Positions 23,069 through 34,103 are shown, counted from the stretch's first letter. The stretch is DNA of 64,000 nucleotides from Bicyclus anynana (GCF_947172395.1 NC_069093.1:11939561-12003560), one strand, 5' to 3'. Made by a program: numbers and translations. Notes: a model not told the origin generated them from the letters alone.

Positions 23069-23239
23069 AAACTAAAGAGATTTTTGGAATTTGCCGCTCG
23101 TCTATTGGGCATCCCAACTATCTTTGATATAGGGCCCTCCAATGCAAGGTACGCCGTCGGAACCGATAAGATTTGTGGGTTAACTACTATCTCATCTGAT
23201 GGTTAGTACTCGTATCTCGTAGATGTGGCCTAAGATGAA

Positions 23240-23400
23240 ATGCGCTTGCTTATTTGCGTACTCAAGATGTATGGATCAAAAACATCGGTAGGAAATTCCA
23301 GACTTTAGAGACTTTAAAGTCTGGAATGCCCTACCGACACCTATAGATTTGCTTTGTTTCTCTTTCATCTTTACCAATATGTATTAGGTGTTCGGATAAA
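23240..23400 (+). pseudogene. LINE coding fragment with inverted repeat
   Basis: The plus frame near 23313-23340 reads FKVWNALPTP, a motif found near the C-terminus of many non-LTR reverse transcriptases (W-N-x-L-P). The preceding DNA is a near-mirror copy, so only a short piece is readable. Confidence 0.4.
23285..23337. repeat. 23-bp inverted repeat, short spacer
   Basis: TCGGTAGG..ATTCCAGACTTTA (23285-23307) pairs with 23315-23337 with two mismatches around a 7-nt spacer. Confidence 0.85.
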
Positions 23401-23857
23401 GTTTCCAAACCAACGATATTGATGGATTACCGTCGACGTTACACAACGTATTGAAATTATAAAATGTACTTCCAAAGTACCTTCGTTCAAGGCTGATTTT
23501 ATACAACAGTTTTTAACCAATGGAGCGATATTGTACCGTGGCGTACGATGACTAATTTAACCATTATGCTGGCTAAGAATCTATTAACGGTACTCGGGAA
23601 GCACCGCCATTGCAATCCCATAACTTATAGTAATTTATCGGTCAAGTCATATTTGCATAGAGTTTAGTGGTCACGTTCAGTAATAACCAACAACTGATTA
23701 TTCTAATAAACGCGACGATAGCGCAGTTCCGAGTGTCTATGGTTTATTAGTAGAAGGACCTGGGTTCGCACAACAGCTTCGGCAGCTAAATTTTTATCCG
23801 ATTATGGTGAAGACTATAAATGTAAAACTACAGAAGCGTAGCTAGGTAAGCAAGGGC
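23401..23857. other. Mostly unassigned; weak tRNA-like stretch
   Basis: 23708-23785 has 'gacgatagcgcagttccg' and 'gaaggacctgggttcgca', reminiscent of a SINE head with a B box. It is too degenerate to call a tRNA gene. Confidence 0.3.
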
Positions 23858-23931
23858 CCTAGTGCAAATGAAAAAATTGGGCCCCACACTAACTAGACTG
23901 GTTAGGTTTTATCAAGTAAAAATATTTAATA

Positions 23932-24103
23932 CCAGCTGACGCCGCGCGACTTCACCCGCATGGTTAATAATTATGTAGCCTATTTATTATCTTCCTCGAT
24001 AAATGAGCTATCTAACACTGAAATAATTTTTTAAATCAGACCAGTAAAGAGTTCGTGAAATTCAATCAAACAAACTCTTTAACTTTATTATATTAGTATA
24101 GAT
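23932..24103 (-). mobile_element. Helitron-like element (Lep1-type)
   Basis: Minus-strand copy with 'ctgacgccgcgcgacttcac' near the terminus (CTAG mutated to CCAG), 'ttcctcgataaatgagctat', and a 5' end reading ATCTATACTAATATAATA. Internal deletion. Confidence 0.65.
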
Positions 24104-24185
24104 ATACAAATACATAACAATGCATAGTTACTTTATTATCAGCTCTTTTTCTCTTTAAAATTTTCTAAGTACCTACCTATATACC

Positions 24186-24226
24186 TACCAGAAAATCGCC
24201 ATCGAACTGAACGCGATTTTCTGGTA
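24186..24226. repeat. 14-bp perfect inverted repeat
   Basis: TACCAGAAAATCGC (24186-24199) and GCGATTTTCTGGTA (24213-24226) pair perfectly around a 13-nt spacer. Confidence 0.9.
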
Positions 24227-24550
24227 ATCAAGGGCCCCCTGAACCTGAGGGCCCCGGAACATTCCACCGCCAAGCCCCTGGGTAGCTACGCCATTGTAAA
24301 CTACCACAATTTTGCAAAAACGAAACACTAACTATCACTGAATTCGAATTTAGAATAAAACGACTTTCGAATAAAATTCATTTGAATTTCGAATTGCGCG
24401 CCAATCCACAGATAATTTAATCTGAAAACGCTTGTAATAAAATACCTAATATTAATAGATGACTTATAAGAGACCGGACTCAACTATCCACAGCTGAAAC
24501 GAGTCGTAGAAGAAAACCTTTGACCGCCAAACTTTAATTCGAGTATGGCG

Positions 24551-24835
24551 TACGCAGTAATATGGTAATACTAACATCATTAGGTAAAGTGTGTTTAACG
24601 CGCTAATCTCTGAAACTATCCAGTTTACTTTAAAGAGAACCCCCTCTAACAATCAGGTAGGATAAATTAAATTACCCTACCTGCCTGTAATTATTTGCAG
24701 GGTACCTAATAATACTAATATCATTAAGTGGAAGTGCTTGTTTAAACGCGCTAATCTTTTGAACTACTCAGTTTACTTTAAAGAGAGCCCCCGTCTTAAA
24801 AGGTAGGTAGGTTAAATTAAAATTTGCAGGGTACC
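24551..24835. repeat. Diverged tandem repeat, about 150-bp unit x2
   Basis: Both units contain 'taacgcgctaatctctgaaa' or its variant, 'cagtttactttaaagaga', a 'ggtaggataaatta'-like block and 'tttgcagggtacctaa'. They differ by small indels, so the duplication is older than the 757-bp and 3370-bp ones. Confidence 0.65.
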
Positions 24836-25256
24836 TAAGGGCTTAGCCGGACTAAGTGGCAGCGTCTGTAATAAATGATACGCATTGTTTGAACAGGCCC
24901 TATACCATTAGCGAAAGCTAACTTCCGAGCAAGCTGAGATGCCAGCAACTCATTAACGTAATGAGACGAGGTTGTCTATGAATGAGATATCGCAGGATTG
25001 CGTATGGAGAGTAGGTAGGTCAAAGATTTTGTACTATTAGATATGCCACTAGTGCGTCGAAACTGAGGCGAACAAAGGCGCCTAGTCTAATTTTATTTTG
25101 TTGCATAGTAAACAACGAAATGTCGTGTTTATGTGTACAATTCAAAAAGTGTACAAACTATAATAATAAATATTAACATAAAATTGTACATGATTGTGTG
25201 CGCTGTATCGAGTGGCTGCACTTTTTGCGGTGATTTAGTAAGCACGTAACATATCT

Positions 25257-25406
25257 AAGCCTCAATAGCTCAACGGTAAGAGCGGTCGGACTCATCACCG
25301 AGGGGCGGTGGTTCGATCCACGCCCCGTTTGTCTATTGTCGTACCTACTCCTAGCACAGTCTTTCCCGACTAGTTGGAGATGAATGGGAATATTGGTCAT
25401 ATTATA
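25257..25406 (+). mobile_element. Second tRNA-derived SINE family, copy 2
   Basis: The head 'cctcaatagctcaacggtaa', B box 'gtggttcgatccacg' and tail 'gggaatattggtcatatta' match 6157-6299. This copy has the better-preserved head. Confidence 0.7.
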
Positions 25407-25573
25407 GAAAAGATGGCAAATATTCTTTAAAAAAAATACATCTAATAATATAAAATATGGTCGAGGTAGGTATCTGTAGCGCTCTGGATGCGGGGATTTG
25501 GGACAGATTGAAAGTTAAGCGTGACTTGGTTGGTAAAACACATCGATTTAATTATAGGTTAAATATTATAAGC

Positions 25574-25603
25574 CTGTTTTAATAGTCTCTACTATTAAAA
25601 CAG
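25574..25603. repeat. 13-bp perfect inverted repeat, 4-nt loop
   Basis: CTGTTTTAATAGT, loop CTCT, ACTATTAAAACAG. Confidence 0.9.
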
Positions 25604-26162
25604 TACTATTAAATAAGTACTCTTATTTATGGGAAGAATTCAGACCCCAGTTGACGGGTTTTTATTCAGTTTTTTAACCAAATTAAAAAAAAGAAGGAGG
25701 CTCTGAATTCGTGAATTCGAGGTTCGTCATTTCTCAACCAATTTCGAAAATTCTTTTTTAGTTTGAATCTGCAAGTATACTCTATACTTCCAGGTCCCAT
25801 TTATTTTCATAAAAATCGCTTCAGTAGTTTTGTGTTAAAATGAAAATAACGAAATTACTGTGGCGCTTTTGTTCACTATGCACACACACACTAAAAACAG
25901 AAAAATAAAATCTTTTTAACAAAAAAATTAAACCGACTTCAAAAATAAACAAACCAAAATAAAATAAACCAAAAAGCGAAAAATAACATGGTATGTTCGT
26001 ATCGTAACAAAAATAACATTCTACCTTCTGACCACAGTGATGCGATTAAATGAAATTAAGACAATTAGGCGCCTTTGTTCGCCGTAGTTTCGACGCCCTA
26101 GTGACATATCTAAAAGTAAAAAAATCTTTTATGTATAGTTATTGCTTAGATGATAATTATGT

Positions 26163-26371
26163 TTGTTGCTCGTTAATCCAGTGGTCAATAGCAGTGAAAT
26201 GGTATGTGCGATGAGGCAACGCGCGTCAAATCGGCGGCATTCGGCATTCCGGCTTGCGGTGTTACAGTGCCCGCCACCCGGACGCGGCGCGGCGCGGCGT
26301 TTGCGCAACCGAACGCATTCGCTCCATTATGTAACTGCGTTGCACTGCGCGACTACACTAGCGGCTTTATG
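26163..26371. other. GC- and CpG-rich island in AT-rich DNA
   Basis: About 26200-26350 is CpG-dense with a GGCGCGG repeat. Overlapping 67-69-codon frames exist but lack splice context or a recognisable domain. It could be part of a transposon or a decayed promoter. Confidence 0.4.
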
Positions 26372-26403
26372 ATCATCTTAGTGATACTGGGGAATTTTGT
26401 AAA

Positions 26404-26647
26404 TTAACTTTTTGACGTGACAACGTCTTATAATTCGATGGAGCCTGCACACTCGAAAAAAAATGCGTCTTGGATGCGTCGTTCCCTCGCCTACCTCCTC
26501 TAGGGTTGCCAACTTTTTTTACAAGAAATAAAGTATGTTCTTGTCTATGAAGATTATTAAACACTAGTTCAGAAAAACGAACATTTTCTTTTGAAAAATG
26601 CAACCATTCCATCAGTATTTTTTTATGACGTTGTCACGTTCAATTGA
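26404..26647. mobile_element. MITE-like element, GACGTGACAACGTC ends
   Basis: The left end TTTTTGACGTGACAACGTC pairs with the right end GACGTTGTCACGTTCAA. The left end sequence with 'tataattcgatggagcctgc' recurs inverted at 16488-16535. Confidence 0.6.
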
Positions 26648-26927
26648 TCATACGTATACTTTAACAGAAAAGTATCGTCTAGCGAGAGAAGTCCTATAGA
26701 ATAATTGGTCTGAGTGTAGTAGTCATGGTTAAGACTTGAACCCTCTCTCAATAAATATACCGACATAACATGTAAATACTTAATCATACATGTGCAAGTC
26801 ACTATAGAAATATTAAATATTACTTTTTTTGTTGGGTGGCCGAGTTTGTGTGCTCTTCTCGGACCAAGGCGCTTTTGGAACCTTCGTAACTTTAATTTTA
26901 AATTTCGACCAATTTATTATTACCATA

Positions 26928-27011
26928 GCCGTGATAGCCCAGTGGATATGACCTCTACCTCCGATTCTGGAGAGTGTGTGTTCGAATCCGGTCCGGCGCA
27001 TGCATCTCCAA
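26928..27011 (+). mobile_element. tRNA-like head of the main SINE, 3'-truncated
   Basis: The head 'gccgtgatagcccagtggat' and B box 'gttcgaatccggtccgg' are followed by only a few bases of the body. It is unusual in keeping the 5' end and losing the 3' end. Confidence 0.7.
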
Positions 27012-27205
27012 TCAACTTACTACTATACTACTAATTACAAATTTAATACGGTGCTTACGTTGGACATCATACCTATAGTATGTATATCAAAGAGTAAATT
27101 AATATATTGTAGATGACACTTTGATGTCCACTTCAATAGGTGATAATAAAGACCAAAATAGTTAATAGGCCAGCTGACGTTTCGAAAGTGCTTGTAAACT
27201 GAGCA

Positions 27206-27278
27206 TCATACTAATATTATAAAGCTGAAGAGTTTGTTTGTTTGTTTGATTGAACGCGCTAATCTCAGGAACTACTAG
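27206..27278 (+). mobile_element. 73-bp mini-Helitron ending at an internal ACTACTAG
   Basis: Starts TCATACTAATATTATAAAG and ends GGAACTACTAG, flanked by A and T as expected for an A|T Helitron target. The interrupted LINE sequence resumes exactly on both sides. The usual terminal hairpin half is absent. Compare 42856-42925. Confidence 0.65.
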
Positions 27279-27584
27279 TAATTGAAATAAATGAAATTTG
27301 AATTTAAACTATCACCTAGTGTGGCGCGATCGGACGAGCTACTCGCAAGAGTGAGGCATCGCGGGGACCACGGCCTTGACAATGTGACGAACGCTTTCTT
27401 GTGTTAATTAAATATTTTATGTAGATAAAAATGTTAAATTTTACCAAATAAAAAGTTTCTTAAAAAAGATAATCATAACGGCATATTTAATTTACTCCCG
27501 GATTTAAGTAAGTGGCGTAACTTACTTATTTTCAACTATTCGTGCAACAAGTCCGCGATTTCTCTAGCCTATATAGTATAGGTC

Positions 27585-27890
27585 GTCATCAACCCATATT
27601 CGGCTCACTGCTGAGCTCGAGTCTCCTCTCAGAATGAGAGGGGTTAGGCCAATAGTCCACCACGCTGGCCCAATGCGGATTGGCAGACTTCACACACGCA
27701 GAGAATTACGAAAATTCTCTGATATGCAGGTTTCCGCACGATGTTTTTCCTTCACCGTTAGAGACACGTGATATTTAATTTCTTAAAATGCACACAACTG
27801 AAAAGTTGGAGGTGCATGCCCCGGACCGGATTCGAACCCACACCCTCCGGAATCGGAGGCAGAGGTCATATCCACTGGGCTATCACGGCT
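27585..27890 (-). mobile_element. tRNA-derived SINE, full length
   Basis: Best-preserved copy: tail (27585), full body, B box 'ggattcgaacccacaccctc' and A-box region 'catatccactgggctatcac' at the right end. ATAGTATA flanks both sides (27573-27580 and 27894-27901), a possible target-site duplication. Confidence 0.85.
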
Positions 27891-28018
27891 CTCATAGTAT
27901 ATATAGGTATACCATTAGAAACCTTACTTATTAGTTATTAGGTAGGTACTGTTACTGAGAGGTTACTATTACTGAGAGGGTATTCAAACAAAATGTCAAT
28001 AAAACTGGCCAAGAGCGA

Positions 28019-28490
28019 ATCGTGTGCGTGTGTGTTAGTGTGTATGTTTGTTTCTCTATTGAAGCAATTTGGCTGAAATTAGGAATGGAAATAGATTTTA
28101 CTCTGAATTAACACATAGGCTACATTTCATTCCAGAAAAATCTATGGTTCCCGCGAATTAAAAATCAAAATCAAAATCAAAATCAATATTTATTTATTTT
28201 AAGTAGGCTCAATTTACAAGCACTTTTGACACGTCAGTTGACTATTTGTAAAGATTCTACCACCGGTTCGGAAGGCAGGTTCTGCTGAGAAGATACCGGC
28301 AAGAAGCTCAACAGTTGCTCTTTTGAAATGAAAAAGTCATACATTACTATAATTTACAATTGATAACAATTACAATTACAAATTATTTCAGCCAAATCGC
28401 TTCAATAGCCGCAGCGTAAAGGAGGAACAAACATACTTACACACTTACACACACACAAACTTTCGCTTTTATAATATTAGTGTGATAATC
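28019..28490. mobile_element. Two inverted Helitron-like arms around a LINE 3' piece
   Basis: 'ctattgaagcaatttggctg' (about 28055-28075) recurs inverted as 'cagccaaatcgcttcaatag' (28390-28410). Between them, 28159-28383 is an inverted LINE 3'-UTR block (agtaggctcaatttacaagc, accaccggttcggaaggcag), also seen in + orientation at 32930-33125. Confidence 0.5.
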
Positions 28491-28966
28491 AAATAAAATT
28501 ATATAAATTAAAATTAAATGACATTAAGTTAACAACGTAAGCATCAACAAAGTATCATCAGATCTTTGAATTATATGCCCTGCTGTTTATTTATTAATTT
28601 ATTATTTATTATTTTCATAGAATATGTTCTAGAACTTGATCGGTGAGCACTGCAATATAAACGCAGCAACGGCTTATTTTATATTCTAAACATTAAAATC
28701 CAAAGAAGCAGACTTATACAATGTAGTCCATAAATTCCGTGAATCCAGTGAGCTGCACAGTAGTTTCGTTCGGCAGAAAGAACACGATCGTCGTGAACTG
28801 ATAGCGGCGTATAGAATTCTGTTACAAACGAAGATCATTCCGATAAGACGAGAAAAGTTCATTCTATGTAAACAAACTGGTGGATTATTGTTTGTTAATT
28901 CGTATATTTAGTAACTATACGAAAAACATGAATCTGTGGTAGCAAGACCTTTCTCATTTTGTAAAA
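28491..28966. other. No supported gene
   Basis: No exon-like frame or repeat boundary seen. Confidence 0.4.
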
Positions 28967-29127
28967 GACTAGCAGCACCTCGCATTTCACTCGCGTAGTT
29001 CCCGTTTATGTTCACAAATAACGTGGCTTTCTAGTGAAGAAACAATTTTCAAAATTGGTTCAGTATATCCAAAGATTACCCCCAACAGTGACACAAAGAT
29101 TACCTCTTTGTAATATTAGTATAGGTT
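28967..29127 (-). mobile_element. Helitron-like element, variant subfamily
   Basis: CTAG terminus at 28967-28970, 'catttcactcgcgtagttcc', 'acaaataacgtggctttcta' and a 5' end with 'ctttgtaatattagtatag'. It matches 21065-21255. Confidence 0.55.
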
Positions 29128-29224
29128 ACCAGACGCCCCGCGGTTTAACCCGCATATTTAGCGTTCAAGTGTGTATAGGTGGATAAGATATAGCTTATTG
29201 GATAGAAGCAGGCGTGACTTTGCA

Positions 29225-29513
29225 GAAGTTCATCGTGAATATATAATAATTTATTTATTTTGCTATTATATGAAAAACCGACGAACCCATGCGACAATGT
29301 CTGGGTGACGTTATCGCATGGATCCGACAAAATACTCTCTACGTACGTTTCACCCCGAAACCGGAGCATCCTCAGGAGATGTTGACTCTACAACGTGCAA
29401 TGAGTATTTTGTTGGACCTGGGTGACGTTGTCGCATGGGTTTGTCGGCTTTTCGCGGATAATAGCAAAATAAAGAAATTATTATATGTCCATGATGAACT
29501 TCCGCTAAGTTAC
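29225..29513. mobile_element. Foldback element with about 100-bp inverted arms
   Basis: The left arm (29225-29320: gaagttcatcgtgaatatat..., cgacgaacccatgcgacaat) pairs with the right arm (29415-29513: ...gtcgcatgggtttgtcggct, tgtccatgatgaacttccgc). The centre includes 'ctctacgtacgtttcacccc'. Short frames on both strands are by-products of the palindrome. Confidence 0.7.
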
Positions 29514-29942
29514 TACTCGCAATATGGAAGTGAAGTGTGACTTTTATAGATTAACTAGCGGACCCGTTCAAGCTTCGATTTGACTTTTGACTTCTCCTAA
29601 TGTTTATATTTTAGTTTCACATATATATAGATTTCACGTTTATATTACAAGTATACTACGAGCGTCTCTATAGGGTAATATAAACACACTCGAAGTATCT
29701 AAGCACAATGTTAATGTAGATATCGTTTATAATTTCACGTTACGTAAACAATTCATACGAGAAAATGGTTTATAATTTAAATAAAATGAGAGCTAAATAT
29801 TAAAAAAGCGGTCTGGGTTCGATAAATTTCATATGTTTGTATATTTTGAACCGCTTTGATTGTTTAACTGGAGGGGAGCCAAAAACCAGCGCCATTAATC
29901 TGGCTGCCTCGATGATAAGCTTACGGAAGTATATATACAATA

Positions 29943-30070
29943 CTAGCGGATGCCCGTGACCTCGTCCGCCCTTATAACCTTCTTATCCAGCCCTGTCGCA
30001 AAATCCGTCCTTAGCGGACGTCTACTAAATAAGAACTACCTCCCTGCCAAATTTCTACATTGCACGTGAA
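29943..30070 (-). mobile_element. Helitron-like element
   Basis: 'ctagcggatgcccgtgacct' at the terminus, 'cagccctgtcgcaaaatccg' and 'agcggacgtctactaaat' are the inverse of 17340-17479. Confidence 0.6.
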
Positions 30071-30204
30071 GCGATTTTCAAGTTATCGTCATTGTTTTAT
30101 ATGTAGGTATATAAAGATATGTTTGATACGCCTGTATAGCCAAGTTTGGCTTAGCATCATCCCTTAATGCAGCTGGCATTCCCAAATCTGTATTAGGTCA
30201 TAGA

Positions 30205-30420
30205 ACTGCCTTCATTATCAGCCGGTTTTAACGTCCTACTATAGGACCAGACCTGCCTCTGTACCTACAGGGAAGGAAATGAGGCTTAGACCGACCGCAT
30301 TCGGGTTGGTAGTAAAGGGTGGTAATGTTAATTTCTACAACGACCAATACCATGACAATGGCCGGGACCGATGGGTTACCCGTACTAGCTAAAAGCACGA
30401 ACGAAGTCGGAATGAACTTT
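30205..30420. repeat. Probable SINE-like interspersed repeat
   Basis: 'ttatcagccggttttaacgt' followed by 'gaccagacctgcctctgtac' resembles 46206-46290 (acgacctcctacagggccag). Class uncertain. Confidence 0.35.
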
Positions 30421-30448
30421 TAATGAATGTTCGAAGATTTTATGGTAT

Positions 30449-30690
30449 GGGATGAAATGGGATGGGCTGGGATGGGATGGGATGAGATGCGATAGCGATA
30501 GCGATAGTTATAGCGATAACGATATCTATAGCGATAGCTATAACGATATCTATGGTGATATCTATAGCGATAGCAATAGCGATGATACTTATAGCGATTG
30601 CAATTGCAATAGCGATAGCGATGACAGTTTTAGCGGCTGCGATTGCAATAGCGATAGCGATTACAGTTTTAGCGAATTTCGTTCCATTCG
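30449..30690. repeat. Evolving GATAGC/GATGG microsatellite
   Basis: GGATG units pass into GATAGC/GATATC and GCGATTGCAATA variants. The 87-codon Ser/Asp-rich frame over it is a by-product of the repeat. Confidence 0.85.
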
Positions 30691-31665
30691 GGTGTCACTT
30701 GACACCTCAGTTTAGTAGAAGAAAGTAAAGTTCAATATTACATTAACCAGGATTTTGTGATCCGAGAACTCATAGGTTACCTACTGGATAAGCGACGCTC
30801 TAACTATAGCCGTTGGGCGTCAGAATTACCAGCTTTCGAAGCAGTGACGGTATTATTGAAGTCAGACAAATACAATGTAAAGAAGTACATAAAGAAGACG
30901 TGTCTGTTTAGACGTTAAACCTTTGTGCACGGTGTTCCATTGTTTTTGTAATTTAGTTGGAAAAGCAGATGGCCTGCCTGCTGTTAAGTTAAATATTAAA
31001 GAAGATATAACAACGCAACACATCGGAAAGTATGCGCTATTCTTTATACTAAATTAAAAGCTTGCAAATTAGTGGTAAAGCTCCTGAAAATATATGCGAT
31101 AGATTCGGAATGATGATGATGAATTTTACAGCATATATACAAATATATTTTCTAAAAACAGAAACACAAAAGGGCAAAAGTTTTGATAACAACTTAAAAA
31201 CTGTAAGTTTATACAGAAACTTAGGTACTTACAGTAACATGAAGAATTTTGTAGGTACATTTATTTACTAACGACAAGGAGTAATAAAGTATCTCTTGTG
31301 TTGTCCATTACTTGTTCCGAATGTTTAGGGCTGTTGTTCACCGGAAACGTGTGCAGCCAACACATTAACTCAGACAATAAGCTTCTTATGAATTTTCCCG
31401 TGAACACTCACCTTTAACACTTACGATACAACTACGTACTCGTATTATAGTACGAGGTCGTTAATATAAGAAAACCGCTACGATTCTCATAATTATTTAC
31501 GATTTGTTTTTAACAAGAGGCAAGCTGTATTGTGTATCGATACCTACTCTTCCCAGAATTGATAACTGTAGCGTAGCGTATCGTTGGCTGGTTGTGAGAC
31601 AGTCGCTAACACAAATCTTATAAATAAAATAGAAGTTTTAATAATATTTTTAGTAGCATACTAGA

Positions 31666-31840
31666 TCGGCGAACCAGCACCGGAAGAGGCAGTGTTGGTT
31701 AACCCCCCTAGGTGAGCCGACGACATCAAGCTGATTACAGGGAGCAGGTAGATGCTGGCGGCTTAAGACCATGCGTATAAAAGACTTTACAAGAGGCATG
31801 TCTAGCAGAGGAAGTCTATCGAATGATAATGATGATGATG
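31666..31840 (+). pseudogene. RTE-type LINE 3' end (unit 1)
   Basis: Degenerate sense copy of the RTE C-terminal coding end ('gacgacatcaagctgattac', 'ggcatgtctagcagaggaag') ending in a GATGATGATG tail. The exact second copy is at 35036-35210. Confidence 0.5.
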
Positions 31841-32929
31841 TTAGTAGTGACTGTCTGTAACTTTTGGATTTGAATATATTTATTTTTTTTCCAAGTGATA
31901 CCTGAATCTTTTTCTGTCAGAGCTCGCTCGAGAAAGTACCTACAACCAATTCCGTGTGTCAGTCTAATCAGGTCATGTCGGTGAAATTACTGAAAAACAT
32001 ATATTTTACAAAATATTAAATGTACATTTTAGGTTAGGGTCTGAAATTGCCTGAATCTGAGATTTGTGGTTCAATTAGAGTTTTTTCAATTAAAATTGTA
32101 CTCTGTCTACTTGTCTGTGTTGAGTTATTATTTACGATATTGATACTGATTGTGCTTCCATTAAAGTTATTTGAACTATTTCGCATATTTTCCATAGTGC
32201 TGAAATAAATTATATAACGCTCATGCGATTTTCGGCGGAAGTCTGACTACTTTGTATCCGGAGTTTCAAATCATGACCTTATTTACGCAATGTAAACTAA
32301 GTTAACGTACTTTGGGGGCTAAGTACTCTGGTATTAAATTAAAAAAAAAATACTTTTTCACAAGACTGTACTTGGCGAAGTCTGGAGTCTGGACAGCGTG
32401 TCGGCAGAATATTTACCAGTTGGATAACACCTATCAAAATATTAGTTTCAGCGTTGCCATGAATCACCTCGGCCTCTACACATAAGGTTAATCAAAGAGA
32501 AACAAATTATACCTACATCTAATAAGTACCCACTTTTATGGACTATAGAGATTTCAATACAACGTGAGTAAGAATTATTAAAATTTTTAGGTAAACGGGG
32601 ATTTCCCGAGCTGCCCTTGACCGAGTTCTAGGCTCTTTAGTGTAGTTTTGTGGTAGGTATTGCTTAGTAGGAACGCTGTCGAGGATCTTCTGTCTATATC
32701 CTTGATTACTTTGGTATTTAAGATAGGTGACATCATAACAAGATCCCCAAGACTGTGATGGATCTGCCAATGCATAGCTTTATGCAATGTGTTAAAAACA
32801 TTTACTTAGTCGAGGTTACTACACCATTGATGACTTCCATAAAGATGAAGGCGCTTGGAGGTCATTGGATCAGCTTCCACCTTCACACAGGAAGTAAAAC
32901 TGTAAGAAATTGTACCTAATGTTATCTGT

Positions 32930-33125
32930 AATGTTGTCAATTGTAAATTATAACACTGTATGATTCGTTTTAAAAGAGCAACTGTTCAGTTTCTTGCCGG
33001 TTTCTTCTCAGCAGAACCAGCATTCCGAACCGGTGGTAGAATCTTTACAAATAGTCAATTGATGTGTCAAAAATGCCTGTAAACTGAGCCTACTTGAAAT
33101 TAATGAATTTTGAATTTTGAATTAA
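32930..33125 (+). mobile_element. LINE 3'-UTR piece (unit 1)
   Basis: 'gagcaactgttcagtttctt', 'ccgaaccggtggtagaatct', 'gtaaactgagcctacttgaa' and 'taatgaattttgaattttga' match the lepidopteran LINE tail seen inverted at 28159-28383. The second copy is at 36300-36495. Confidence 0.55.
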
Positions 33126-33764
33126 ATTTTGACAAGCCTATTAACCCAATCCTTAGTACTGAAATAGAGAAACGTCTGAAACTTAAGGATTCAGAAAAAA
33201 CTATATTAATATTATACTTATATTACGAAACTAGTCCTACAATAATTTACATAAAAATTGAACTGACAGTTATTTTCATTATTACACAAAATTGGTTAAG
33301 AAGGTATGAGGTAACAAATATTTCAAAAAAATACGCGTCGAACAAACCTTCTTTTTTGAAATTGGTTAAATATCACATTATTGTTATATCCGTTTCCTTA
33401 TTATATATTAGGGAAAACACTGACAATAGTTGAAATTCTCTTAGCGCTACAGTATCACACGACGAGTTGGAGTTAGTGGATCGGTAATGTCGCATTTTTG
33501 ATTGCAAAAATGAGGAGAATCTTAATTTTGAATTTTAATTTTGAATATATCCTTCCATCCGACGACTTTAACTATAAACTACAACCCTACCAAATTTCAC
33601 CTTTGAACTGTAAGTTATTTTCAATATTGTTATCGCCGCGTTGCAACGTGTGCTCGTGGTGTTCGAGCCGTCCACATATCTTGTTGTGTAATTCTTTATG
33701 GGTTACTTCTTCTTCTTCTTCTTTCAAAGAAGATGGGTTACTTGGGAGTGCCTTGAGTGGAAAG

Positions 33765-34103
33765 AGTAGGGGGAGTGACTTGAGTGGAAAAGGGGAGTGT
33801 TTGTTAACAGTCAAAGGATCCTTTAAACCTACACACAATGTTCACAAGTGCGTGATTTCACTCAAGGTTCACTCTGCCATTCTAGGGTCTTATTTTGGTT
33901 ACAGTTTGATTTGTTAATTAAGTTGTCCTGACAAATGTTGTGAATCATAACCTTTGTTCGACATTAGTTTTCTTATTTTTGTAATCACTTTTGAGTCTGC
34001 TAAAAATATTTCGTCACCTTAAAGATACGAAATAACAAAAATTAGTTTACTAGTTGTGGTGACACTGTATCTTTAGACCTTAAAAGCCGTGCATATAATG
34101 CAT
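33765..34103 (+). repeat. Interspersed repeat R (unit 1)
   Basis: Runs from 'agggggagtgacttgagtgg' to 'gccgtgcatataatgcat'. Copies lie at 37135-37473 (exact), 37476-37834 (diverged) and 2372-2576 (inverted, partial). Confidence 0.7.

Larger units (their letters stand above)
23858..24300. repeat. GTAGCTA-bearing repeat interrupted by a Helitron
   Basis: The flanks 'gcgtagctaggtaagcaagg' with 'ttgggccccac' and 'gagggccccggaac' with 'gggtagctacgcc' are facing parts of one repeat. A related piece with 'ggggcgtagctacc' lies at 22618-22632. A Helitron-like copy (23932-24103) lies between. Confidence 0.4.
25037..26113. mobile_element. About 1.08-kb composite bounded by about 47-bp inverted repeats
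   Basis: The left 47 bp (starting TAGATATGCCACTAG) pair with the right end (26066-26112) with about four mismatches, including a shared GGCGAACAAAGGCGCC core. Inside are a tRNA-derived SINE (25257-25406) and AACCGACTTC-type repeat pieces (25640-25700, 25915-25990). No transposase frame. It may be a non-autonomous DNA transposon that collected insertions, or two opposed copies of one repeat. Confidence 0.5.
26826..27305 (+). mobile_element. LINE 3' UTR with nested SINE and mini-Helitron
   Basis: 'tgggtggccgagtttgtgtg', 'ggaccaaggcgcttttggaa' and, after the insertions, 'gctgacgtttcgaaagtgct' and 'gaaataaatgaaatttg' reproduce the 3' UTR at 20088-20262. A truncated SINE (26928-27011) and a 73-bp Helitron-like piece (27206-27278) break it. 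Confidence 0.6.

Noticed and set aside
27815..27890. Functional tRNA gene (also at 4233, 6157, 17037, 25257, 45130)
   Set aside because: A and B boxes are present, but no clean cloverleaf is seen and each is fused to a SINE body.
30452..30715. 87-codon Ser/Asp/Tyr-rich open frame
   Set aside because: It is the translation of a GATAGC-type microsatellite, with no splice or start context.
33498..33917. 139-codon open frame (and its exact copy at 36868-37287), the longest in the window
   Set aside because: It overlaps repeat R, has no recognisable domain, and is accompanied by antisense open frames. The duplication makes it appear twice.
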